From JBGPIK01 sp041484845 (GTDB taxonomy: Bacteria > Desulfobacterota > Binatia > UBA9968), in NCBI GenBank assembly GCA_041484845.1, contig JBGPIK010000165.1, forward strand, positions 1 to 13,093: a DNA stretch of 13,093 nt. The letters are read 5' to 3'. Below, in pieces: positions 7,116 to 13,093 of the stretch (position 1 is the stretch's first letter; every line of letters starts with the position of its first letter). The notes under the pieces were generated by a model that searched no databases, was not told where the DNA came from, and saw only the letters and a list, made by a program, of their open reading frames with translations. The position numbers and the translations under genes were made by a program.

Positions 7116-7195
7116 ACCGCGGAGGGCGCGGAGTAAAGAGGTTTTGATTAAAAAATACTCCGAACTCTGCGAACTCCGTGTCTCAGTGGTAAAAT
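7116..7195. repeat. GGAGTA/TACTCC hairpin repeat
   Basis: CGGAGTA (7129-7135) pairs with TACTCCG (7156-7162). The outer flanks (ACCGCGGAGGG and CTCCGTGTCTCAGTGGT) are partly complementary, giving a long imperfect hairpin. A GCGGC-TCA-GCCGC hairpin follows at 7215-7227. Confidence 0.45.
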
Positions 7196-7295
7196 CTGTT
7201 TTTTCTTTTTGGTTGCGGCTCAGCCGCGTTGGGTCTTTGTGGTGAATCCTTCTTCACAGGAAACCCTGAATAGCCAATGAATTAAATGCAACCTC

Positions 7296-7348
7296 CGTTC
7301 GCCCCTTCGATAAACTCAGGGCTCTGAGTCTGGTCGAAGGGTGAGCGG
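7296..7348. repeat. Palindromic pair of diverged TTCGA repeat units
   Basis: CCGTTCGCCCCTTCGATAAACTCAG (7296-7320) faces CTGAGTCTGGTCGAAGGGTGAGCGG (7324-7348). Pairing segments include CCCTTCGA with TCGAAGGG and CTCAG with CTGAG. It lies just downstream of the stop at 7367 and could end or stabilise that transcript, but there is no T tract. Confidence 0.6.
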
Positions 7349-7353
7349 CGGTT

Positions 7354-7370
7354 TTTGAGCAACCTGCTAG
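7354..7370 (-). repeat. Right arm of long inverted repeat, overlapping a gene end
   Basis: AGCAACCTGCTAG (7358-7370) is the reverse complement of 6838-6850. Its last four bases overlap the TAG stop and final codon of the binding-protein gene at 7367-8371, so the repeat provides that gene's stop codon. Confidence 0.7.
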
Positions 7371-8371
7371 CGATACAGGCCGTCAATGTAGCCGCTGCGG
7401 TCAAGTTCCTCAAGAAATCTTGTATCGACGAAATCTTTTGGATCGGCGGTCTTGGCCGCCGGGATTTGCTCGGCGAGCTCTGCGAACACCGCTTTGAATC
7501 CTTCAAGCGTAGGATAGGGCTTGCGCGGCAGAAAGCCGCGCAGTATTTGATACGCATCCTCCAGTTCCCGTTCTTGCTGCAAACGCAGGTATTTGCGGAA
7601 AGCTTTTTTGGGTATCTCGGGATTCACCGTCGCGAGGTGAATTCCTTCCACGAACGATTTAATAACTCGGCGCGCTACATCGGGGGATTTCGCCAGTTGG
7701 GCGCGCGTCGTCACCAGGCCGGTATGTTGGAAAGGAATCCGCATTTCCTCCATATTCGCCAGAACTCTCATGCCCGCCTCTTGTGCCTTCTTATCATCCG
7801 GAGGCTCGACGATAGTCGCATCGATGGAATTGGCCGATAGCGCCGCCAATCGTGTCGGCGCGCCGCCAACCTGAAGGAGAACCACATCCGTTCCCGGATT
7901 GAGACCCAATTTCGTCAGCAGAAATCTCGTCGCGCGGTCGGCGCCGGCGCCGAACCGTGAAACGCCAACGCGCTTCGCCTTCAGATCAGTTGCCGTCTTG
8001 ATTTCAGGCCGCGCCACCAGACGATAAAGAAGCTGATTCAAGAAACCCGCAACCATGACCAGATCTGCGCCTTGCAGTCTGGGCGCCGACATCAGCGAGC
8101 CGGTCATTTCGCCGAAATCGATGTTGCCCGCGATCAGCGCGCGCTGCACCAAAGCGCTTTCCAGATACAGCACTTCGACCTCGAGGCCGTTTTTTTCGAA
8201 GAGTTGGCCCTCCTTCGTAATCCACAGGACTGACATCGCCAAGGACGGCGCGCCGTAGCCGATGCGCAGCTTATCGGCCGCCTCGGCCGCCACCGAAAAA
8301 AATAACACGACCACGAGAGGGAGCATGGCGAGTAAAGAAATGATCTGGTTGCGAAAAATTCTCGATTTCAT
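7367..8371 (-). CDS. NMT1/SsuA-like ABC substrate-binding protein
   Basis: A 334-residue periplasmic binding protein. The ATG at 8369-8371 follows GGAG eight bases upstream. The signal peptide is clear: KSRIFR, then a hydrophobic run LLAMLPLVVVLFF, with cleavage near AEA-AD. The mature protein has the two-lobe family pattern: IGYGAPSLAMSVLWITKEGQLFEKNGLEVEV in pieces, then LIAGNIDFGEM, then TDLKAKRVGVSRFG and GGAPTRLAAL. The end (FVDTRFLEELDRSGYIDG) matches the style of the protein at 1029-2027, though overall similarity is low, so different ligands are likely. It starts 16 nt after the stop of the Bug-type gene and is the last gene of its group. No permease is next to it. Its stop codon lies in a repeat arm, but the length is normal, so it is not truncated. 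Confidence 0.9.
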   Translation of the reverse strand: MKSRIFRNQIISLLAMLPLVVVLFFSVAAEAADKLRIGYGAPSLAMSVLWITKEGQLFEKNGLEVEVLYLESALVQRALIAGNIDFGEMTGSLMSAPRLQGADLVMVAGFLNQLLYRLVARPEIKTATDLKAKRVGVSRFGAGADRATRFLLTKLGLNPGTDVVLLQVGGAPTRLAALSANSIDATIVEPPDDKKAQEAGMRVLANMEEMRIPFQHTGLVTTRAQLAKSPDVARRVIKSFVEGIHLATVNPEIPKKAFRKYLRLQQERELEDAYQILRGFLPRKPYPTLEGFKAVFAELAEQIPAAKTADPKDFVDTRFLEELDRSGYIDGLYR

Positions 8372-8387
8372 TTTTTGCGCTCCAAGC

Positions 8388-9482
8388 TCATGGAGTCGAC
8401 AATTTAATTAGAATGTTCACCGCCTCTTTAGGCGCCTTAAGGATGGAGCCGGCGATGTTTTCCGCCTCCTCTCCAGGCACTAAGCGTGGAGCGGTTCCCT
8501 GGCTTTTTTCCCACTCGGCTAAGAATGCCGGATCACGGCCCATCGCTTGGAACGTTTGCCTGAGTTCCGCGACACGGGCGGCCGGGGTCTTCGGAGAAAA
8601 AGCCATGATCCGTGTCAGCGAATAGCCGCCCACCAACGCCTTTTCCGCCTCCCACGCGGGCCCTTTAGGATCCTTGCCATACATCGAGCGATACACTTCC
8701 GCAATGGAAGGGGCGTCGATACCGATTTCTTTCCACACGGGATCCTTGGTCAGCTCTCCTTTGCCATCCAAAAAGCCGACTTGATACAACATCGAAGTCC
8801 ATCCCTCGCGCACCCAGGGAAGAACCGATCTTGAAATGCCCACGGCCGTCTCTTGAGTGAAATTGACTTCTCCCCGCCCGTAGGCAAGGCGAATCGGCCC
8901 CGCGCCCCCATAGCCGGTAACATAGGTAAGTTGCCTGACTCCCAGCAAATTCATCGCCGCCAACATGGAGATGTCTTTGATCGATCCGTAGCCCGACCCG
9001 CCAATGATGAGCGGCCCCTTGGGATTGAGGAGCTCGCGCGCCGATTTGACGCCGGTCTTATCGGTGCGAATGAAAGCGGCAACAGACTCGGAGCTACCGC
9101 CAATGATACGCATTTTCAATAAATCGAACTCAATACCCGGAAGCTCGACCAACTGGCTGATCGGCGTTCCCGTAGCGAACAACACTGTAAGGCCGTCGGG
9201 CTTGGCCTTGTTGTGAACGTAGTTTACGCCGATGATCTCGCCCGCTCCGGGCATATTCTCGACGATGATGGTGGGATTGCCGGGAATATGCTTCGAAAAG
9301 TGGCGCATCATCAATCTCGCGGCGATATCGCTGCCGCCGCCAGCAGCCGACGCGACGATGACCCGAAGTGATTTACCTTGATAGAAAGGCTCTGCGGCAT
9401 CACCATCGCTGGTAAGGCTTGCCGGCAAAAGAGCTGCGAAACAGACACTGATCCACAATCTGATAACCATTTGCGTTGACAT
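8388..9482 (-). CDS. Bug/TctC-family tripartite tricarboxylate transporter substrate-binding protein
   Basis: A 364-residue extracytoplasmic receptor of the Bug (TctC) family, which binds carboxylates such as citrate-like or aromatic acids and normally works with TctA/TctB membrane partners. Seen: a signal peptide with cleavage near GDA-AE, then FYQGKSLRVIVA, the family glycine stretch AAGGGSDIAARL, and IIVENMPGAGEIIG followed by PDGLTVLFATG. The ATG at 9480-9482 is favoured because GAGGG lies about 9 nt upstream; the ATG at 9491 sits directly on that site. It follows the MmgE/PrpD gene and precedes the SsuA-like gene with a 16-nt gap. No TctA or TctB gene is in the window, which is common for orphan Bug proteins. 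Confidence 0.9.
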   Translation of the reverse strand: MSTQMVIRLWISVCFAALLPASLTSDGDAAEPFYQGKSLRVIVASAAGGGSDIAARLMMRHFSKHIPGNPTIIVENMPGAGEIIGVNYVHNKAKPDGLTVLFATGTPISQLVELPGIEFDLLKMRIIGGSSESVAAFIRTDKTGVKSARELLNPKGPLIIGGSGYGSIKDISMLAAMNLLGVRQLTYVTGYGGAGPIRLAYGRGEVNFTQETAVGISRSVLPWVREGWTSMLYQVGFLDGKGELTKDPVWKEIGIDAPSIAEVYRSMYGKDPKGPAWEAEKALVGGYSLTRIMAFSPKTPAARVAELRQTFQAMGRDPAFLAEWEKSQGTAPRLVPGEEAENIAGSILKAPKEAVNILIKLSTP

Positions 9483-9582
9483 TAGCGCCATCCCTCATTC
9501 GTTGCCGTGTGTACCAGACCGACAACCATGTTAGAAAGCTCGACCCCTAACCCGGCCTGTTCATAGATCGTGCAAAGCTACG

Positions 9583-9605
9583 ACACAGGGTCAATCGACC
9601 CGTGT
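9583..9605 (-). terminator. Hairpin just after the MmgE/PrpD stop codon
   Basis: ACAC-GGGTC-GATT-GACCC-(T)-GTGT on the minus strand, a stem of nine pairs with one bulge, begins immediately after the TGA at 9607-9609. There is no U tract behind it, so it is more likely an mRNA-stabilising or Rho-related hairpin than a classical intrinsic terminator. Confidence 0.35.
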
Positions 9606-9606
9606 T

Positions 9607-11037
9607 TCACTGTGAATCATCGGGGCCGGCAGCATCACTTGTTAGCAGCTCCGCAAGCACCGCCACATCTTGAACTTCTTCGAGCTTCAGCGTCAGCGCA
9701 ATCGCTTCTTCGATTTTTTCAGCGCTCAACGGTTTGACGGCGTAACTCGCCATGCCACGAAAGGCTGCGACAAGTTCCTCGGCGGTCACCGGGTTGTTGG
9801 GGTTTCCCTTTGGGTACACGACGCGTTCGCTAAAAACCTTACCGTCTCGCATTACGATCTCTACGATCTGCGGCTTGACGTCCATCGGCCCTTTGTCGAG
9901 TTCTGGCTTAAGAACCGGTTTCACGCGAGCCGCCAGATCGAGTACTTCTTCGCTCGCCAAGTGAGCGTCACTAAACTCTTCTAGCGACAGCCCGCCGCGT
10001 AGTAGCGCGGATGCTACCGTGTAGGGAATGCTGAATTGTGCATCCACGACTCCCTCCGGGCGATGTTTTTTTCTTTTCTCGTCCTCAGTCCACCCTCCAA
10101 CGGAGCGCATATCGCGCTCGCCGATGTGCACGCGGACCTCTTCGATATCAGTTGGATTGATCGAATGTCGGCGCAAGAGATTCAAAGTTCCGGTCACTGC
10201 GCAATGGGTGTAACGACAAGAAGGATAAGGCTTCGGGCCGACCAGAACGATCTCAAAGCGGCTGCCGAGACCATCCAACAGCGCATCGTAGTCGCCTTCC
10301 TCCCGATAATAGGTTTGGAAGAAACCGGCCGAACCCTGCAAAACTTCGCCGGCTGCCGGGAATCCTGCCGCAGCAAGCACAGCGGACACCACGCCGCTTT
10401 GGCATGCGAATCCGACGCCCAGCCGCTTGGTCAACGACGGCGCGACCGTGCTGTTACCCGTGACCGTGGAGCGACAAAAAGCTATACCGAGGGCATTGTG
10501 CATTCCTTCTTCGTTCAAGCCGAGAATTTTGCCGCAGGCGGCCGCGGCGGCAAAGGGTCCCAGGGCGATCGCGCGCGCATGCACGGGCTTCGGATTCGTC
10601 GCGAGCCCGAGTCGGATACCCAAATCGACGCCGAGACAAACCGCGACGATGAAGTTTTTGCCGGGTACTTTCCCGACTTTCTCGGCGACGGCGAGGGCAG
10701 CCGGCACTACCGTAACACTCGACTTGTAGGCGATTCGGTCGTCGTTGATGTCCAGCTCCCGGCTGTGGCCCATCGTCGCGTTGACCAGCGCGGCGAATGC
10801 CGCAGGCAACTTGTCGCCTGTGACCAGTATCGTGCTCTCCTGGCTGCTTCCGCTCAAGGCTAGCGCGCCAGCGAGCGCCTGTTTGATTCCCGGCGCACTG
10901 GAGCCGGCGAGAATAGTTCCGAGCGTGTAAAGAATATGTTCTTTAGTCGCGCGCAGCGCATCGTCATTCAGTGCGCTAAAATCCGTGCGCGCCAGATAAC
11001 CCGCGATGTTCTTCGTTAAAGTGCCATTGCCAATCAT
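9607..11037 (-). CDS. MmgE/PrpD family protein
   Basis: A 476-residue member of the MmgE/PrpD family, whose known members are 2-methylcitrate dehydratase, cis-aconitate decarboxylase and iminodisuccinate epimerase. The ATG at 11035-11037 follows GAGG. Seen: the N-terminal helical domain (TKEHILYTLGTILAGSSAPG), the active-site region HSRELDINDD (91-100), then PAALAVAEKVG, the glycine-rich AAAACGKILGL, and KPYPSCRYTH (269-278), a family signature. A C-terminal domain follows, with the usual VYPKGNPNNPVT segment. Most relatives have LDFDD where this has LDINDD, so the substrate may differ. It lies 73 nt after radical SAM copy 2 and 124 nt before the Bug-type gene. A hydratase, decarboxylase or epimerase role on a small carboxylate, perhaps one bound by the Bug protein, is inference. 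Confidence 0.9.
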   Translation of the reverse strand: MIGNGTLTKNIAGYLARTDFSALNDDALRATKEHILYTLGTILAGSSAPGIKQALAGALALSGSSQESTILVTGDKLPAAFAALVNATMGHSRELDINDDRIAYKSSVTVVPAALAVAEKVGKVPGKNFIVAVCLGVDLGIRLGLATNPKPVHARAIALGPFAAAAACGKILGLNEEGMHNALGIAFCRSTVTGNSTVAPSLTKRLGVGFACQSGVVSAVLAAAGFPAAGEVLQGSAGFFQTYYREEGDYDALLDGLGSRFEIVLVGPKPYPSCRYTHCAVTGTLNLLRRHSINPTDIEEVRVHIGERDMRSVGGWTEDEKRKKHRPEGVVDAQFSIPYTVASALLRGGLSLEEFSDAHLASEEVLDLAARVKPVLKPELDKGPMDVKPQIVEIVMRDGKVFSERVVYPKGNPNNPVTAEELVAAFRGMASYAVKPLSAEKIEEAIALTLKLEEVQDVAVLAELLTSDAAGPDDSQ

Positions 11038-11110
11038 CTTTGCCTCAATTGAGCAACGTGAAGGTCCTAGCCGCGTTCAATCACTAAAGGATCTTTATTG
11101 TTTGAACCGA

Positions 11111-12526
11111 TCAAACCGGTTGAGAGCAATTATTATTGCCGAGCACGCACCCTTTCAGCCCTTCATGGAAGCCCCGGTCCCAAGCCGCTTCGTAGTCCGG
11201 CAGCTCGTTGAGCAAGATGATATCGTCGTAAGTTCCGTGGCCCGAGCCGATGCGCCGTTCCGGGTGGACACACTCGCGCCGCGGCATCGGCAGGTTGTAC
11301 TTCTTCCAGGTCTCGTAATAGTTCCCCATCAATTGCAGATAGTATTCCAGCGGGATCGCCGACTGATCGTACTGCGAGGCCAAGTAGGAACCGGGTTCGC
11401 GGCGCCACTGATTGAAGCGCGGAATAATGCCATGGCGCATCATGAACTCGACCCCGTCCGAAGTCGATTTGACCGCTTCGCTGTAAGTCTCAAATCCATA
11501 GGGCTTCGCCATCTCGACGCCACCGACGAAATTCGGCCGCACATTGCCTTCGCCGAAAACATCCACTTCGTCGATCATGCTTCTTACCCAACCGTCCCAG
11601 CCCACGCGCCGGTTCTTTCCCGGATTGATCCACTCGAACAGCCGTTTGTCCCATACCTCCATATTCGAATGGTGGCAGTCCACGCCTGCCGCCCGGTAAC
11701 GCTTCATGGTCTCCTTGTCCTGAGCATTGGTCTGTAAGTTGATAAAGCGCCGTCGCCCGCCCCACTTGAGCGCTGAAACATATTCCGAATAAAAGTTTAG
11801 CTCGTCTTTACCGTGCAGTGTTTTAAGAATGGTTCCGCCGGTGATGAGGAAATCCATGGGCGGAGCGAAACCGACCTCATCCGTGGCGTCTTGCTCGATC
11901 GAACGCGCCACTTCAACCATGTACTCCACCGGTTTCACCGGCGCATCGAAGGTGAAATCTTTCGATTCCTTCATTTGCCGCGCGTTGGTGTTGATATCGC
12001 AGAAGCGGCACTCCTCATCCGGCCCCCAATACTGGCAGTTGCGAAACACTGTGACAAAATAACCGAACGCGATGATCTCATGATAGGCCGTGCCGTCTTC
12101 AAATTTACGCGTGTAGTACTTCATCGGTTTAGGAAAATAGACTTCGCAAAGCTCGTTGCCGTTCAGAAAAAGCCGCGGTTGGCCGTCGACGACATCGATC
12201 ACGTAGGGAGAGCTTGAATCCAGCGTTGTCTGAATGCTCACAGGTCTCAGGCCATAGGGTCCCCTGCGGACTGTGAACCATTCCGGCGTCTTTCGATGCT
12301 CTTTGCGTTTCATGTCCTTCATCGGCATCAAATCGTAGGAAAAGAGCCGATAGGACTTGACCAGAGCCTGCGAAGCCAGCTCCAGGGCCGCGTCAGTGAA
12401 CCAGTGGCCGACGCACAGAAGATCGTGCTTGAGAATGATTTCCCGCGGCAGATCGCTGTAACTAGTGAAATAATTTTCTAACTCGTCTAGCTTTCGGCCC
12501 GACATTACCTCTGCGATCTTTTCCAT
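11111..12526 (-). CDS. Radical SAM-like protein, copy 2 (CX8CX2C motif)
   Basis: A 471-residue paralog of the protein at 3813-5219. The ATG at 12524-12526 is chosen because AAAGGA lies nine bases upstream and because MEKIAEVMSG aligns residue for residue with the start of copy 1; the frame is open back to 12556. The cysteines C164, C173 and C176 and the segment FRNCQYWGPDEECRFCDIN are unchanged, as is LITGGTILKTLHGKDE. By eye, 138 of the first 180 residues are identical. Differences gather in the N-terminal 40 residues, at 111-130, and at the C-terminus, which here ends GNNNCSQPV instead of HAHANA. This copy leads a group with MmgE/PrpD and two binding proteins and has no selenoprotein directly beside it. 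It may therefore act on a related but different substrate (inference). Confidence 0.8.
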   Translation of the reverse strand: MEKIAEVMSGRKLDELENYFTSYSDLPREIILKHDLLCVGHWFTDAALELASQALVKSYRLFSYDLMPMKDMKRKEHRKTPEWFTVRRGPYGLRPVSIQTTLDSSSPYVIDVVDGQPRLFLNGNELCEVYFPKPMKYYTRKFEDGTAYHEIIAFGYFVTVFRNCQYWGPDEECRFCDINTNARQMKESKDFTFDAPVKPVEYMVEVARSIEQDATDEVGFAPPMDFLITGGTILKTLHGKDELNFYSEYVSALKWGGRRRFINLQTNAQDKETMKRYRAAGVDCHHSNMEVWDKRLFEWINPGKNRRVGWDGWVRSMIDEVDVFGEGNVRPNFVGGVEMAKPYGFETYSEAVKSTSDGVEFMMRHGIIPRFNQWRREPGSYLASQYDQSAIPLEYYLQLMGNYYETWKKYNLPMPRRECVHPERRIGSGHGTYDDIILLNELPDYEAAWDRGFHEGLKGCVLGNNNCSQPV

Positions 12527-12849
12527 TTTCGTTGTTCCTTTCAGATGGGTGGACATTCGCCTGGTTTGATAGCGAGCTGTCGCCCAGATGATAATTTCGA
12601 AGGAATGAAAGTGTCAAGCAGAAAATTCATGGCAATTTTGTTTCTCAGCAATTCGTCCCACTTTGCTGCAGCTTCCACTCCGCCTTGGTTTTCACTATTG
12701 CCGTTCAGCGGCCAAGCAGCATCACAACCAAAGTTTCTTGAACCGATCAGGTTGTATGCACGATTGGCGTTTGCAAGAGCTTTCCAGATTTGACCCGCGG
12801 ATCATGCGAGGGACGAGTTGGAAAACGGACGTTCTCAGGGTCAGGCTTT
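12527..12849. other. 323-bp gene-free spacer
   Basis: It holds the leader and promoter of radical SAM copy 2 at the low end. At the high end (12838-12854) is GGGTCAGGCTTTTTAAT, which resembles the flanks often seen beside REP-associated transposases and may be the border of the element at 12850-13093. The middle (about 12620-12835) shows nothing I can name. Confidence 0.5.
12588..12617 (-). promoter_or_regulatory. Sigma70-type promoter for the radical SAM copy 2 group
   Basis: On the minus strand a perfect -35 box TTGACA (12612-12617) and a -10 box TATCAT (12588-12593; 5 of 6 consensus) are separated by 18 nt. This would start transcription near 12580, giving a leader of about 55 nt before the ATG at 12526. 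Confidence 0.5.
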
Positions 12850-13093
12850 TTAATCTAGACACTCTTTAGCTAATCGCGCCGTCTGCCTTCTTAAGGCGCC
12901 GTCTTCAGCGATCCGTTCCGCAAAGCGCGAAACCAATGAACTCACCGTCGCCATATCTCGCCCCAAACACCTCGCAACATCCTTGACCTTGTAACCCATC
13001 CGCCGGATCAACACGTACCCGACTAACGCTCGCGCTCGGGAAACCTGCCAACCACGATCCGCTCCTCCAAGCACCTCCGGCTCCACTTTAACC
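12850..13093 (-). CDS. C-terminal fragment of a probable REP-associated (Y1) transposase
   Basis: The frame is open at the right edge of the window and ends with TAA at 12850-12852, so 80 codons of a longer gene are probably seen; a GTG at 13084-13086 is a less likely real start. The segment SRARALVGYVLIRRMGYKVKDVARCLGRDMATVSSL (in pieces) is a DnaA-domain-IV-like helix-turn-helix, with VKDVARCLGR and MATVSSLVSRF as the two helices. This domain is common at the C-terminus of Y1/RAYT transposases in deltaproteobacteria-like genomes. The catalytic HUH and tyrosine residues would be beyond the window. A stand-alone DnaA-like protein is the alternative. Confidence 0.55.
   Translation of the reverse strand, partial: VKVEPEVLGGADRGWQVSRARALVGYVLIRRMGYKVKDVARCLGRDMATVSSLVSRFAERIAEDGALRRQTARLAKECLD

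Larger units (their letters stand above)
6976..7133. mobile_element. MITE-like element: 13-bp inverted repeats flanked by a direct repeat
   Basis: CGTGAGAAAAAAT (6993-7005) and its exact complement ATTTTTTCTCACG (7103-7115) bound about 123 bp that contain repeat units 2 and 3. Just outside lie near-identical direct repeats: ACCGCGGAGG-CGCGGGA (6976-6992) and ACCGCGGAGGGCGCGGAG (7116-7133). This is the layout of a small non-autonomous element with a target duplication. The direct repeats could instead be members of their own repeat family. No transposase is encoded. Confidence 0.45.
6476..7366. repeat. Gene-free 891-bp region filled with palindromic repeat families
   Basis: There is no credible coding sequence here. 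The first 180 bases (6476-6660) are probably the leader of the cyclodeaminase-family gene. From about 6669 to 7370 the sequence is a patchwork of at least four repeat types, listed separately. One short frame (6655-6852, plus strand) only translates the G-run repeat. No tRNA or other structured RNA gene was recognised. Confidence 0.7.

Noticed and set aside
6476..7366. Possible CRISPR array or RNA gene in the repeat region
   Set aside because: Repeat units are of different families, in both orientations and irregularly spaced. No tRNA cloverleaf or known riboswitch core was recognised.
10036..10863. 275-residue frame on the plus strand
   Set aside because: Antisense shadow of the MmgE/PrpD gene, with low-complexity Arg/His/Asp-rich composition.
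11099..12749. Shared TTGAACCGATCA near 11101 and 12738
   Set aside because: A 12-base match within 13 kb is expected by chance, and the flanks do not match.

Overview
The window is about 55% G+C by eye, and every gene I can support lies on the minus strand, so transcription runs from high to low coordinates. It looks like a piece of an uncultivated soil or groundwater bacterium of the deltaproteobacterial, Binatota or Tectomicrobia kind. That is inference from three things: the density of orphan substrate-binding proteins (NMT1/SsuA-like and Bug/TctC types), the UGSC selenoproteins, and the palindromic repeats of the kind seen in such genomes.

The central content is two paralogous UGSC-family selenoprotein genes (2065-3711, and 1-901, which runs off the left edge). 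Each is interrupted by an in-frame TGA. Read as ordinary genes they break into a short N-terminal ORF and a longer C-terminal one. Reading through the TGA gives one continuous protein containing U-G-S-C. In both copies a perfect 7-bp stem with the loop AGUAU begins 11 nt after the UGA. The stem-loop is identical in both copies while silent sites on either side differ, which is what a bacterial SECIS element should look like.

Layout in transcription order. (1) 12850-13093: C-terminal piece of a probable REP-associated (Y1) transposase, cut by the window edge. (2) 12526 to 7367: a gene group with a good sigma70-type promoter at 12588-12617, made of a radical SAM-like protein, an MmgE/PrpD-family protein, a Bug/TctC-type binding protein and an NMT1/SsuA-like binding protein. 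(3) 6476-7366: 891 bp without a gene, a mosaic of at least four inverted or palindromic repeat families. (4) 6475 to 1: a second gene group made of an ornithine-cyclodeaminase-family protein, a second radical SAM-like paralog, a UGSC selenoprotein, an NMT1/SsuA-like binding protein and a second UGSC selenoprotein.

The two groups each carry one copy of the same radical SAM-like enzyme, about 77% identical over the first 180 residues, with an unusual CX8CX2C cluster motif. This ties them together. A reasonable but unproven reading is that small molecules are recognised by the periplasmic binding proteins and metabolised by the radical SAM, dehydratase-like, cyclodeaminase-like and selenoprotein redox enzymes. 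No transporter permease or ATPase, and no selA/selB/selC/selD, is present in the window, so those parts must lie elsewhere.
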